Notes under the pieces: generated by a model
What the model was told of the DNA's origin: nothing
What the model saw: only the letters and a program-made list of their open reading frames with translations
The model's database searches: none
Position numbers and translations under genes: made by a program
NCBI GenBank assembly: GCA_021772295.1
Contig: JAJFMG010000019.1
Location: 1 to 13,752, forward strand
From: Chlamydiota bacterium
Lineage (GTDB): Bacteria > Chlamydiota > Chlamydiia > Chlamydiales > Simkaniaceae
Direction of reading: 5' to 3'
DNA: 13,752 bases
In this document: positions 7,309 to 13,706 of the stretch, one piece after another
Layout of the letters: each line of letters starts with the position of its first letter
How positions within the stretch are numbered: position 1 is the first letter of the stretch

Positions 7309-7557
7309 CCAAAATTTCACTTAGTCGCGACATTTGCCTACTTTCATGCTCGCTTTTTTTTCTTTTTTCAAGAAACTTATTATGAACATGAGAATGTCAA
7401 TAATCTCTTAAATCTGAATTTTTTTGATCTCTCTTCTTATAGTCGATTCATTCATATTGATAGTGTTAGCAATCACAGCTTTTGAATCGCAACTTTGCAA
7501 TAAAGTCTCTATTTGACATCTTTGAAACTTGGCCAGATGATGGTAGTCTTTGGACAT
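7309..7557 (-). pseudogene. IS30-family transposase remnant (N-terminal part, broken)
   Basis: A minus-strand frame from ATG 7557 to a stop at 7408-7410 encodes 49 residues. They match the N-terminal helix-turn-helix of IS30 transposases: a YHHL start, then RCQIETLLQS, then an IA repeat leading to NESTIRREIKK. The family pattern recalled is YKHLTxEERYQIExLL ending in STISREIKR. GGAG sits five bases before the ATG. The homology seems to continue in another frame as HSHVHNKFLEKRKKSEHESR, like the region after the HTH in IS30 proteins. A frameshift and an in-frame TGA break it. It stops abruptly at the ispF stop codon, and the catalytic DDE domain is missing. It is a dead insertion-sequence fragment, orientation opposite to ispF. 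The 49-residue HTH peptide might still be made, since its start and ribosome site survive. Confidence 0.75.
7327..7361 (+). terminator. Intrinsic terminator of ispF
   Basis: GCGACAT (7327-7333) pairs with ATG-c-TCGC (7346-7353) with one bulged C and a 12-base loop. Eight T residues follow directly (7354-7361), then a C and six more T. It lies 18 bases after the ispF stop. It overlaps the transposase remnant, so it may have come with the insertion. Confidence 0.55.
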
Positions 7558-7896
7558 ACTTTCTCCAATAGGTGTGTTTTTCCTTAAAAAACCACCGTGG
7601 ATGATTTAGCTATCTCTAGCCAATTTTTATTTTAATATTTCGTGCACTTAGAGGTTGAAAGGTATCTGTTCACGAGGGGCATGAGTTTTTCTGAGATAAT
7701 TAAAAACTACTTATGCTTTAAAATCAGATTGTTGTGAAATTTAACAGTCATTTGATTTCTTTCACTTTGCATGATTTAATTCATCTCTATCCAACTGATT
7801 ATGTGAGAATTAGACAAAAAATTGCACCCCTGTGAACACTTACGTTGAAAGGGCGACTTAATTTAAAGGTGACATTTCTATTTAACGCCAACACCC
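7558..7896. other. Gene-free stretch, possible mobile-element debris
   Basis: No gene-sized frame was found on either strand. GGTG-T-GTTTTT (7571-7581) can pair with AAAAACCACC nearby, just upstream of the transposase remnant. A short plus-strand open stretch ends in HLYPTDYVRIRQKIAPL at a TGA near 7832. It is followed by AT-rich repeats of the type seen at insertion-sequence ends (GTGAACACTTACG, GGGCGACTT, AAAGGTGACATTT). These may be the tail and terminus of another decayed element. I could not assign a family. Confidence 0.35.
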
Positions 7897-7925
7897 TTGC
7901 TAAATATAATAAAATGCAATATAAT
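7897..7925 (+). promoter_or_regulatory. Strong promoter for the orphan 146-residue gene
   Basis: TTGCTA (7897-7902) and TATAAT (7920-7925) are separated by 17 bases, which is one of the best promoter matches in the window. A second TATAAT lies at 7905-7910 without a matching -35. Transcription would start near 7932, giving a leader of about 18 bases before GTG 7950. Confidence 0.65.
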
Positions 7926-7938
7926 TTAGACGTTAATT

Positions 7939-7952
7939 AGGAGGTGAACGTG
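7939..7952 (+). promoter_or_regulatory. Near-perfect Shine-Dalgarno that decides the GTG start
   Basis: AGGAGGTGA (7939-7947) is a nine-base complement to the usual 16S rRNA 3' end. It places GTG 7950 five bases after AGGAGG. The upstream in-frame GTG at 7944 lies inside the Shine-Dalgarno sequence and is unlikely to be the start. Confidence 0.7.
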
Positions 7953-8390
7953 GCATTTATTAATGAGCTAGATCAAGCTGTAGGATTCTTGGCTGGAGTT
8001 AGCCCGAGTGAATTGTTTGATAAGTATAATGAAGTATCGAATGGGATTAATGAAAGTGGCCTGGCATATTTTGTTGAGACCAAAAAAGGCAATATGCTAG
8101 CCGCATCACTTCTTCTTACTAGTGCATATAGTGCTTTGGTACTTAAAGAAACCTATTCTATTATAAATTTACAGGGGGGGGATCTAGAAGGTGTAGTTTT
8201 TGGGTCTTTAAAAAAAGCTAGTTCAGCTAGTTTAATTTATTTTGCATTCAATGCAGGTGCTTATGGTCTGTTTAAAGATGAAGATGAAATAACTGCTCTT
8301 GATGCATTGACTCATGTTGGATTTTATACATGTAAGATGGGCGCAACAACTATTTTAATGAGAGGAGCAATCAATCTGATATGGCCTTAA
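7950..8390 (+). CDS. Orphan hydrophobic protein of unknown function, poly-G tract inside
   Basis: I do not recognise this 146-residue protein. From GTG 7950 it begins MAFINELDQAVGFLAGVSPS. A polar part (about 19-47) is followed by three hydrophobic stretches: NMLAASLLLTSAYSALVL (48-65), a SASLIYFAFNAGAYGLF segment (92-108) and a TTILMRGAINLIW segment (133-145). Stretches one and two could be membrane helices, and the third is shorter and contains Arg. No signal peptide, lipobox or catalytic motif is visible. Bilobed hydrophobic chlamydial inclusion-membrane (Inc) proteins are one possibility, but the hydrophobic stretches here are about 26 residues apart and the N-terminus lacks any recognisable secretion feature. 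Promoter and ribosome site are strong. A run of eight G (8174-8181) at codons 75-78 could switch the frame. It follows insertion debris and overlaps cysJ tail-to-tail by four bases. Confidence 0.75.
   Translation: MAFINELDQAVGFLAGVSPSELFDKYNEVSNGINESGLAYFVETKKGNMLAASLLLTSAYSALVLKETYSIINLQGGDLEGVVFGSLKKASSASLIYFAFNAGAYGLFKDEDEITALDALTHVGFYTCKMGATTILMRGAINLIWP
8174..8181 (+). repeat. G8 homopolymer inside the orphan gene
   Basis: Eight consecutive G lie within codons CAG-GGG-GGG-GAT (Gln-Gly-Gly-Asp, residues 75-78) in otherwise AT-rich DNA. Losing one G brings an in-frame TAG almost at once. Gaining one G leads to TAG about 15 codons later. The tract could therefore act as an ON/OFF slip site. 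The reading frame shown here is ON. Confidence 0.7.
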
Positions 8391-9517
8391 TACACATCCA
8401 AAAGATATCTATTCGATATTTTCATTTCCTTCGTAAAGGATTTGGTTTCTTCCTTTGTCATTAGACCCTCTTTCTCAATAATTGCATGAAGAGTTTCATT
8501 TACTCCTTTTGCCATCTGTTTAGCATCACCACAAACATAAATAGAGGCTCCATTTTGTATCCAATCATAGAGTTCCTTTGCGTGCTTGTTCATAAGGTCC
8601 TGGACATAGACCTTTTCTTTTTGATCTCGAGAAAAAGCCAGGCTTAGTTTTAATTGTCCTTTGCTCTCTAAATCAGTTAGAAAATCTTCATAATAATAAT
8701 CATGGGCTCTTGTTTGCTCACCGAAAAAGAGCCAGTTTTTAGAATTATGCTGCGCTCTTTCTTGCAAAAATCCCCTAAAAGGAGCAACTCCTGTTCCGGG
8801 GCCAATCATAATTAGTGGAGTTCCATGATCACTTGGAGGATGAAATTTTGATGGATGAAGGTAAATTGGAACCCTATCTCCCTCTAAAATATCCAAGCAG
8901 AGAAAATGGCTTCCTAAGCCATAATGTAATTTTCCATTTTTCTCGTACTCTACCATTGCAACAAGTAAGTCTACTGTGTTCTGCGAAATTTGTTGCGAGG
9001 ACGCGATCGAATATAGCCTTGGAAGCATAGCTCGAAGATGACTTACTAGATCTTGTGGCTCAATTGCCTTGATTTCAAGGTATAAGATCCAATCTAGAAG
9101 GGATCTTTCTTGCAAGGCATGTTGCCTATCTTGTTTGTTTTCATCTAGCAGGAGGTATTGTAGTTCTTGATGTTTAGTTGACAGGCCCTTTTCAAGAACC
9201 ATCTCTAAGAATGCCCCTGTGAGTTTGGTAATATTGGCATTATGTAATAAATAACTCTCTATAGATACCTTAGATAAAGTTTTAGGATGCAGCGCTGTAG
9301 AATCTTTATCTATTTGCAAAAGATCTAAAATCTGATCGACTTCTTTTTGGCAGTTTCTAGGAAGGATGCCAATGGCATCTCCTGGGGTGTATTCTATATT
9401 GGAATGAGAAATATCTAATTCAATGTGGTAAGTCTTTTTATTAGAACCTTTTTTGGTAACTAGCTCTCTCTTAAGTAATTTAGAATAAAATGGATTGTTT
9501 TTGTTATAATCTGTCAT
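8387..9517 (-). CDS. cysJ: CysJ-type NADPH flavoprotein reductase lacking the flavodoxin domain
   Basis: FAD-containing, NADPH-dependent reductase homologous to the C-terminal two-thirds of sulfite reductase flavoprotein. The 376 residues compare with about 600 in E. coli CysJ: the N-terminal FMN (flavodoxin) domain is absent, as in Chlamydia. YTPGDAIGILPRN (43-55) begins the FAD domain, and RLYSIASS (167-174) is the FAD-binding motif. GLGSHFL (200-206) follows, then GPGTGVAPFRGFLQER (239-254) for the nicotinamide domain. FFGEQ, SRDQKEKVYVQ (296-306, NADPH-phosphate contacts by family knowledge) and VCGDAKQMA (328-336) follow. The C-terminus ends in Tyr, like CysJ, to stack on the flavin. Without FMN or a visible CysI partner, a role in sulfite reduction is doubtful. 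A general electron donor is more likely. The Shine-Dalgarno is weak. The gene ends tail-to-tail with the orphan gene. Confidence 0.92.
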   Translation of the reverse strand: MTDYNKNNPFYSKLLKRELVTKKGSNKKTYHIELDISHSNIEYTPGDAIGILPRNCQKEVDQILDLLQIDKDSTALHPKTLSKVSIESYLLHNANITKLTGAFLEMVLEKGLSTKHQELQYLLLDENKQDRQHALQERSLLDWILYLEIKAIEPQDLVSHLRAMLPRLYSIASSQQISQNTVDLLVAMVEYEKNGKLHYGLGSHFLCLDILEGDRVPIYLHPSKFHPPSDHGTPLIMIGPGTGVAPFRGFLQERAQHNSKNWLFFGEQTRAHDYYYEDFLTDLESKGQLKLSLAFSRDQKEKVYVQDLMNKHAKELYDWIQNGASIYVCGDAKQMAKGVNETLHAIIEKEGLMTKEETKSFTKEMKISNRYLLDVY

Positions 9518-9588
9518 TACATCTTTACTTTTTAATTAATTCTGATTAATAATAAATTTTATAATTAACAATGATGATAAAGGTGGGT
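9518..9588. promoter_or_regulatory. Divergent promoter region between cysJ and the lipoprotein gene
   Basis: This 71-base AT-rich gap must serve both genes. For the plus strand TATAAT at 9560-9565 lies about 24 bases before ATG 9589, with only a poor -35 (TTAATT at 9536-9541). For the minus strand TTGTTA (9571-9566) could be a -35 followed by ATTAAT at a short 15-base spacing. The two promoters would overlap, so expression of the genes may be coupled or mutually exclusive. Confidence 0.4.
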
Positions 9589-9744
9589 ATGCGCATTTTA
9601 CTTGGGTTTGTGTGCGTGTTAGTAGTGCATGGGTGCGCAGTTAATGGGTATAAGCAAGGTTATATCCTATCCGATGCGGCCATGGTTGAGCAAAAAGCTT
9701 CTACTATTAATCTTCAGTCTAATGAGGAAGATTTCAACTTTTAA
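9589..9744 (+). CDS. Small lipoprotein, 51 residues
   Basis: A 51-residue frame starts at ATG 9589 with GGTGGG-type ribosome site just upstream (AAAGGTGGGT, 9580-9589). The N-terminus MRILLGFVCVLVVHGC has a charged start, a hydrophobic core and a Cys at residue 16 preceded by V-H-G. This is a plausible lipobox, although His at -2 is unusual. The mature part would be 36 residues, acidic near the end (NEEDFNF), with no further Cys. It would be lipid-anchored in a membrane after cleavage by signal peptidase II. It overlaps the convergent gltX end by 11 bases. Chlamydia has the small cysteine-rich lipoprotein OmcA beside gltX, but this protein is not Cys-rich and sits at the other end of gltX, so I do not call it OmcA. 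Entericidin-like or other small envelope lipoproteins are alternatives. The function is unknown. Confidence 0.65.
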   Translation: MRILLGFVCVLVVHGCAVNGYKQGYILSDAAMVEQKASTINLQSNEEDFNF

Positions 9745-11242
9745 ATTCCAAAGAACTTATATCCTTGGTTTGCCATGCTTTCATAAGCTTTGGCATTTTC
9801 TTATTGGAAATACCACCTAAAAACTCAATCGCTTTTAAAAATCTTGCTCTTACAATATCTTTGCCTAAAATTGCCATTGAATCAAAGAGCGGCGGACCAA
9901 AGTGGGTTCCTGTAATTGATCCAAATAGAATTGGCATGACCACCTTCTTGTGATTTACACCGAATAAAGCTGCGACTTCTTTAGATGCCGCAAATATAGA
10001 GTCTTTTTCCCAGCCATTTTCTTCTAAATACCAAATCATGGACTGCAATAGAGCGCAAGAAAGATCTGAAGAAATTCCCTTCGGGATAAGCAGTGAGTCT
10101 GTGAGCGGAATGTGATTTACAAAGAAAAAATGACAAAGTTCAAAAAATTCACCAAAGGTTTTAATTCTGGTGTGGCAGAGTGGCATTAGCTTTTGCATAA
10201 AGGTGTCATTAAAACCCCACTCTTTGATTCTATCCCAAAGTTTGTCCTCTGGTATGGTGTTAATTAAGTAGTGTTGATTTAACCAATCGAGTTTTTTGAT
10301 ATCGAAAAATGCTCCCGAAACCCCTACTCTTTTTACATCGAAGGAGTTAGTAATTTCTTCCAGAGTGTAAATTTCCTTATCACCTTCCATACTGTAACCC
10401 ATAAGGGTTAAAAAGTTAACGAAGGCTTCAGGGAGATACCCTGAATCTCTATAGTAAAAAACAGAGGTGGGATTTTTACGTTTGGAGAGTTTTTTTCCAC
10501 CCTCTCCAAGTAGAAGGGGCATATGCATAAAGATAGGTTTTTCAAATCCAAAAGCTTCATATAGATAGATGTGTTTAGGTGTGGAACTTAACCATTCATC
10601 ACCACGGATAACATGAGAGATTTTCATAAGATAGTCATCGACTACATTTGCTAAGTGGTATGTTGGAAAACCATCAGATTTAAGAAGGATTTGATCATCA
10701 ATATCCGCCCATGGTACAACAATACGACCTTTGATGGCATCTTCATAGATACATTCCCCAGTGAGCGGTATCTTAAGTCGAACTACATAGGGTTGACCTT
10801 CTTTTTCTCTTTGGGCAATTTCATCCTTACTAAGATTTCGGTGCCTTCGATCATAACCGATTCTCTGGCCTAGTTTTTTACTGACTTCTCGCATTTCTTG
10901 GAGCTCTTCTGCGGTGCAAAAGCATTTATAGGCTTTGTCATCATCGAGAAGTTTTTGGCAATACTCTCTATAAATTTCTGTTCGCTCTGATTGTTTATAG
11001 GGGCCATAAGGGCCGCCGATATCCGGACCTTCATCCCATGTAAGTTTTGACCATTTAAGGGCTTTATAGATATTCTCTTCATACTCTATTTTGGATCTGG
11101 ATTGATCGGTATCTTCTATCCTTAGAATGAATTTACCACCATGGTGCTTTGCAAAAATTTGATTAAAAAGAGCCATATAGGGAGTGCCAACATGTGGGTC
11201 ACCAGTTGGAGAGGGAGCAATTCTAACGCGAACATCTTTCAT
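9734..11242 (-). CDS. gltX: Glutamyl-tRNA synthetase
   Basis: Class Ib cytosolic synthetase attaching glutamate to tRNA-Glu. In chlamydiae, which lack glutaminyl-tRNA synthetase, it is also expected to charge tRNA-Gln for later amidation. The length is 502 residues, normal. RIAPSPTGDPHVGT (7-20) holds the HIGH-type signature, RIEDTDQSRS (41-50) follows, and KLSKRKN (251-257) is the KMSKS loop. YHLANVVDD (195-203) and RGDEWLSSTPKH (213-224) are typical of the catalytic core. The zinc-type insert keeps CFC (107-109), but the later Cys position reads YDRRHR (130-135), so the tight zinc site of E. coli may be incomplete. The C-terminal helical part (about 320-502) binds the anticodon. No clear Shine-Dalgarno precedes ATG 11242. 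In Chlamydia gltX lies near tsp with the omc genes between, and here only 206 bases separate them. Confidence 0.96.
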   Translation of the reverse strand: MKDVRVRIAPSPTGDPHVGTPYMALFNQIFAKHHGGKFILRIEDTDQSRSKIEYEENIYKALKWSKLTWDEGPDIGGPYGPYKQSERTEIYREYCQKLLDDDKAYKCFCTAEELQEMREVSKKLGQRIGYDRRHRNLSKDEIAQREKEGQPYVVRLKIPLTGECIYEDAIKGRIVVPWADIDDQILLKSDGFPTYHLANVVDDYLMKISHVIRGDEWLSSTPKHIYLYEAFGFEKPIFMHMPLLLGEGGKKLSKRKNPTSVFYYRDSGYLPEAFVNFLTLMGYSMEGDKEIYTLEEITNSFDVKRVGVSGAFFDIKKLDWLNQHYLINTIPEDKLWDRIKEWGFNDTFMQKLMPLCHTRIKTFGEFFELCHFFFVNHIPLTDSLLIPKGISSDLSCALLQSMIWYLEENGWEKDSIFAASKEVAALFGVNHKKVVMPILFGSITGTHFGPPLFDSMAILGKDIVRARFLKAIEFLGGISNKKMPKLMKAWQTKDISSLEFKS

Positions 11243-11448
11243 AAGTGGGGTAGCCTATTTTGGTGTTAAATCAGAGTTATTTTCTCTTGTAATGACTAAT
11301 AATGCAAGAAGATCGAGATGTTTGCTTTGTGTAGCTCTTGGTAACTGATTCAATTATTGCTTGGGACAAAAAGTCTATCTACGATAATTCTTTTCTTCTT
11401 ATCGAGGTTTTAACGGATATCTCGTTCGCAAAAACCTTATCTTTATAT
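11243..11448. other. gltX-tsp intergenic region with inverted repeat
   Basis: No gene is visible in these 206 bases. AGGTTTT (11405-11411) and AAAACCT (11431-11437) form a perfect 7-base inverted repeat. Inside it AACG (11412-11415) pairs with CGTT (11423-11426), leaving a 4-base bulge. It starts 12 bases past the tsp stop and could mark the 3' end of the tsp transcript, although no good T-run follows. No obvious promoter for gltX was identified. Confidence 0.4.
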
Positions 11449-13389
11449 TTAGTTAGAGCCGGTTTGGAGTAGAATCATATCCTTCATAATATTAAGAGTT
11501 TCTTCTAATTGTAGGTCATTCATACCGAATTTCTCAAAGGTGTCGATGTCGAACTCTGTTTTTTTAAGTTCGGTAAGGAAGTTTTGATAATTGGGATTGT
11601 TTTCGATGCGAGCTGTGGAATTCTTAGTAAGAGTATTTAAAAGGTCTTCGTTGAAGTCTTGTTTTTGTTGCAGGTTAGTCTTATAGGCTCTCATAACTCG
11701 ACCTCGATGGAAAGGATGAATGTCAGCGAAGTCATCTTCGAAATTCGGGTCGATGGAGTCAGGGGTAAGGGGATGTTTGCCGTGACTCTCTCCAAACTCA
11801 AATTCAGATAGACTGCCAGGAACAACGATATTAGCTTGCGCCCCGTTTAACTGAGGACTTATGCCAGATACGGTGTAATAAAGGCCTCTTGTGACCTTGT
11901 ATTCTCCTTCAGGGTTAACTTTAGCTTGGTTTGCAACGCTTTCGAGTGTAAATGTTTGGTATGAGCCTTTTCCATAGGTCGCTTTATCTCCGATAATGAG
12001 CGCTCTTCCATAGTCTTGGAGCGTTTGTGCAACAATCTCTGAGGCAGAGGCGCTACCTTTATTGGTAAGAACGACAAGAGGGCCTTTCCAGTAAGGGTTG
12101 CCTTCGATGTTACGTAAGTGTTGGATCCTTCCTTGGTGATCTTTTATCGAGCAGACAATGCCCTTTTCCATAAAGAGGCCGCATACGGCTACAGCTTGGG
12201 GAAGAACACCTCCGGCGTTATTTCTAAGATCTAGGATCACTCCATGGATTTTATGTTCTTCGGCAATCTCTTCTAAAGCCTTTTGAATGTCAGAGGCTGA
12301 AGAGAAATTTGGGTCTTGGTAGAAGGAAAAGAGTTTGATATGTGCGATAACACCATCACCAAAAGGTTTGATTTGCTTTTCGAAACGGGTTTCTTTGAGT
12401 ACGATTTCATCTCGAACGATTTCAATATCGAAAGTTTCTTCTAGTTTTTCCTCTTTAACAGAGTCTGTTTCACGAAGCAGTGTTAGCGTTACAGGAGACC
12501 CTTTAGGGCCACGAATTTTTTCTACAGCATCTTCAATGTCAAGTCCGATAATAGGTTCTTTGTTAACTGCTATAATGCGATCCCCAGTCTTCATTTTAGT
12601 AGACAGAAGTGCTGGGCCACCATCGAGGAGTCTTACAATGGTAAGCCCGTTTAAATCATCTCTAAGCTGCGCTCCGATCCCAAACAGGCGCTGCTGGACT
12701 TGAATCATAAATTGGGTAGCTTCGTTGGGAGTGAAGTACATCGTATGAGAGTCGAGAGCTGAGCTAAAAGCCTTTAAAACGGTTGCAAGAACATGTTTAG
12801 TTTGTTTTTCTGGGGAGTCTTCAAGGACCTCGGATTCACGAGAAGTTCTACGCTTATTAATACGCTTTAGAAGCATCTCCTTACTTTCATTATCGAGTTT
12901 GTCTGCCATTTCTAGTTGAAGAGAGCGTAGCTTATGAAGCCTATTAAAGAGGTCTTCTTCATTATTTGCCCATGTAAGGTCTTTAAAATCAGAGGCGTCA
13001 ACGTTTTTTAAGAGAGGTTGTATAGCAAGACGTTCCTCCATTGCATTTCTTCTGCTTATTGCTGTAACCATGCTTGCATACATAGCTTCAAAAACTGAAT
13101 AGTTTTCACGCTTAAATTGGATCAAAATTTCATTTAATCGTTGCTCAGAGGGTAAAAGCCACTTATCTGTCTCTTTTTTAGTTAGATAGGTTTTTATAGG
13201 GTCTAGTTCATCTAAAAAGTTAGATAATGTTCTTTTGATAAGCTCTTTAGTAGGTTCTTTAAAAGTTACATGAGCTTTTAAAATTTCCTCAATTTTTTTC
13301 TTGGTAAGTTCGGGTGTGAGATCAGGTGGCGTTGCTTGGAGGTTGAAAATGAGTAAAAAGGAGAGAATCCAGGCAGAAAGAAAACGCAT
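11449..13389 (-). CDS. tsp: Tail-specific protease (Tsp/Prc, S41 family)
   Basis: Exported serine protease of the C-terminal processing family, acting in the periplasm on C-terminal tails of proteins. The 646 residues match chlamydial Tsp (about 650). A signal peptide MRFLSAWILSFLLIFNLQA (1-19) probably ends before TPP. A long helical N-terminal region (about 20-235) precedes a PDZ domain (about 236-310, starting near GIGAQL). The S41 core has GVIAHIKLFSF (346-356), VILDLRNNAGG (384-394) and GSASASE (445-451), with S448 as the expected nucleophile by analogy with plant CtpA. TYGKGS (471-476) contains catalytic K474, 26 residues later against 25 in many relatives, because of one extra residue in GDKATYGK. 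AGGG sits seven bases before the ATG. The gene diverges from the truncated gene at 13704. In C. trachomatis tsp cleaves host or own proteins, but that activity cannot be inferred here. Confidence 0.95.
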   Translation of the reverse strand: MRFLSAWILSFLLIFNLQATPPDLTPELTKKKIEEILKAHVTFKEPTKELIKRTLSNFLDELDPIKTYLTKKETDKWLLPSEQRLNEILIQFKRENYSVFEAMYASMVTAISRRNAMEERLAIQPLLKNVDASDFKDLTWANNEEDLFNRLHKLRSLQLEMADKLDNESKEMLLKRINKRRTSRESEVLEDSPEKQTKHVLATVLKAFSSALDSHTMYFTPNEATQFMIQVQQRLFGIGAQLRDDLNGLTIVRLLDGGPALLSTKMKTGDRIIAVNKEPIIGLDIEDAVEKIRGPKGSPVTLTLLRETDSVKEEKLEETFDIEIVRDEIVLKETRFEKQIKPFGDGVIAHIKLFSFYQDPNFSSASDIQKALEEIAEEHKIHGVILDLRNNAGGVLPQAVAVCGLFMEKGIVCSIKDHQGRIQHLRNIEGNPYWKGPLVVLTNKGSASASEIVAQTLQDYGRALIIGDKATYGKGSYQTFTLESVANQAKVNPEGEYKVTRGLYYTVSGISPQLNGAQANIVVPGSLSEFEFGESHGKHPLTPDSIDPNFEDDFADIHPFHRGRVMRAYKTNLQQKQDFNEDLLNTLTKNSTARIENNPNYQNFLTELKKTEFDIDTFEKFGMNDLQLEETLNIMKDMILLQTGSN

Positions 13390-13443
13390 TGTAAAGCCCT
13401 ATGTTTTCTAACCCATTTATAGTAAGTAATTAAAACAGGTTGT

Positions 13444-13451
13444 GATTAGTA
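13444..13451 (+). promoter_or_regulatory. First GATTAGTA copy (possible operator half-site)
   Basis: GATTAGTA at 13444-13451 is identical to the two arms of the inverted repeat at 13537-13571. It lies about 55 bases upstream of tsp, in the region where the tsp promoter should be. Confidence 0.35.
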
Positions 13452-13536
13452 GTTTAATGTTTTATTTGCATGATAGTCAGAGGGCTTCTTTCACGCTAGC
13501 ACTAAATAAAAAAAATCTAATTTGCTAAAAGTTGTT

Positions 13537-13571
13537 GATTAGTATTATTAGTTTTGTAATAATTACTAATC
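13537..13571. repeat. Long inverted repeat with GATTAGTA arms
   Basis: GATTAGTA-TTATTA (13537-13550) pairs with TAATAA-T-TACTAATC (13557-13571), giving 8 plus 6 base pairs with one bulged T and a 6-base loop GTTTTG. It is the longest near-perfect inverted repeat I found in the window. It contains almost no G-C pairs and has no T-run, which favours a protein-binding operator over a terminator. It lies 133 bases before ATG 13704. Confidence 0.55.
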
Positions 13572-13690
13572 TAAGGAATAAATATATTAGCATAAATAAA
13601 CAAAACAAGAGATTTGAGAAACATAAGCTCTAAGTTAAAAACTGGAGTGGTTTGAATAACTATCTCTTATTATAAGACTTTTTTGAAATC

Positions 13691-13706
13691 AGGAGGAAAC
13701 CCGATG
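13691..13706 (+). promoter_or_regulatory. Strong ribosome binding site of the right-edge gene
   Basis: AGGAGG at 13691-13696 is separated by seven bases from ATG 13704. A second in-frame ATG two codons later (13710) is too far from the Shine-Dalgarno to be preferred. Confidence 0.75.

Larger units (their letters stand above)
13390..13703. other. tsp / right-edge gene divergent intergenic region
   Basis: These 314 bases hold no supported gene, and the longest small frame (ATG near 13458, 23 codons) lacks a ribosome site. For tsp, TATAAA reads on the minus strand at 13421-13416 with only a weak -35. For the right-hand gene, TATAAG at 13671-13676 lies about 28 bases before the ATG, also without a clear -35. 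The region is notable mainly for three GATTAGTA copies. The small palindrome TCTTATTATAAGA (13665-13677) precedes six T. Confidence 0.4.

Noticed and set aside
7681..7734. 17-codon plus-strand frame starting MSFSEIIKNY
   Set aside because: Too short, no ribosome binding site, no conservation evidence.
9589..9744. Calling the small lipoprotein OmcA
   Set aside because: OmcA is rich in cysteine. This protein has only Cys 9 and Cys 16, both in or next to the leader, and lies on the other side of gltX.
12335..12703. 122-residue plus-strand open frame inside tsp
   Set aside because: A Ser-rich antisense shadow of the tsp PDZ region with no ribosome site or known motif.
13458..13529. 23-codon plus-strand frame starting MFYLHDSQRA
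   Set aside because: No Shine-Dalgarno, and it sits in an AT-rich promoter region.
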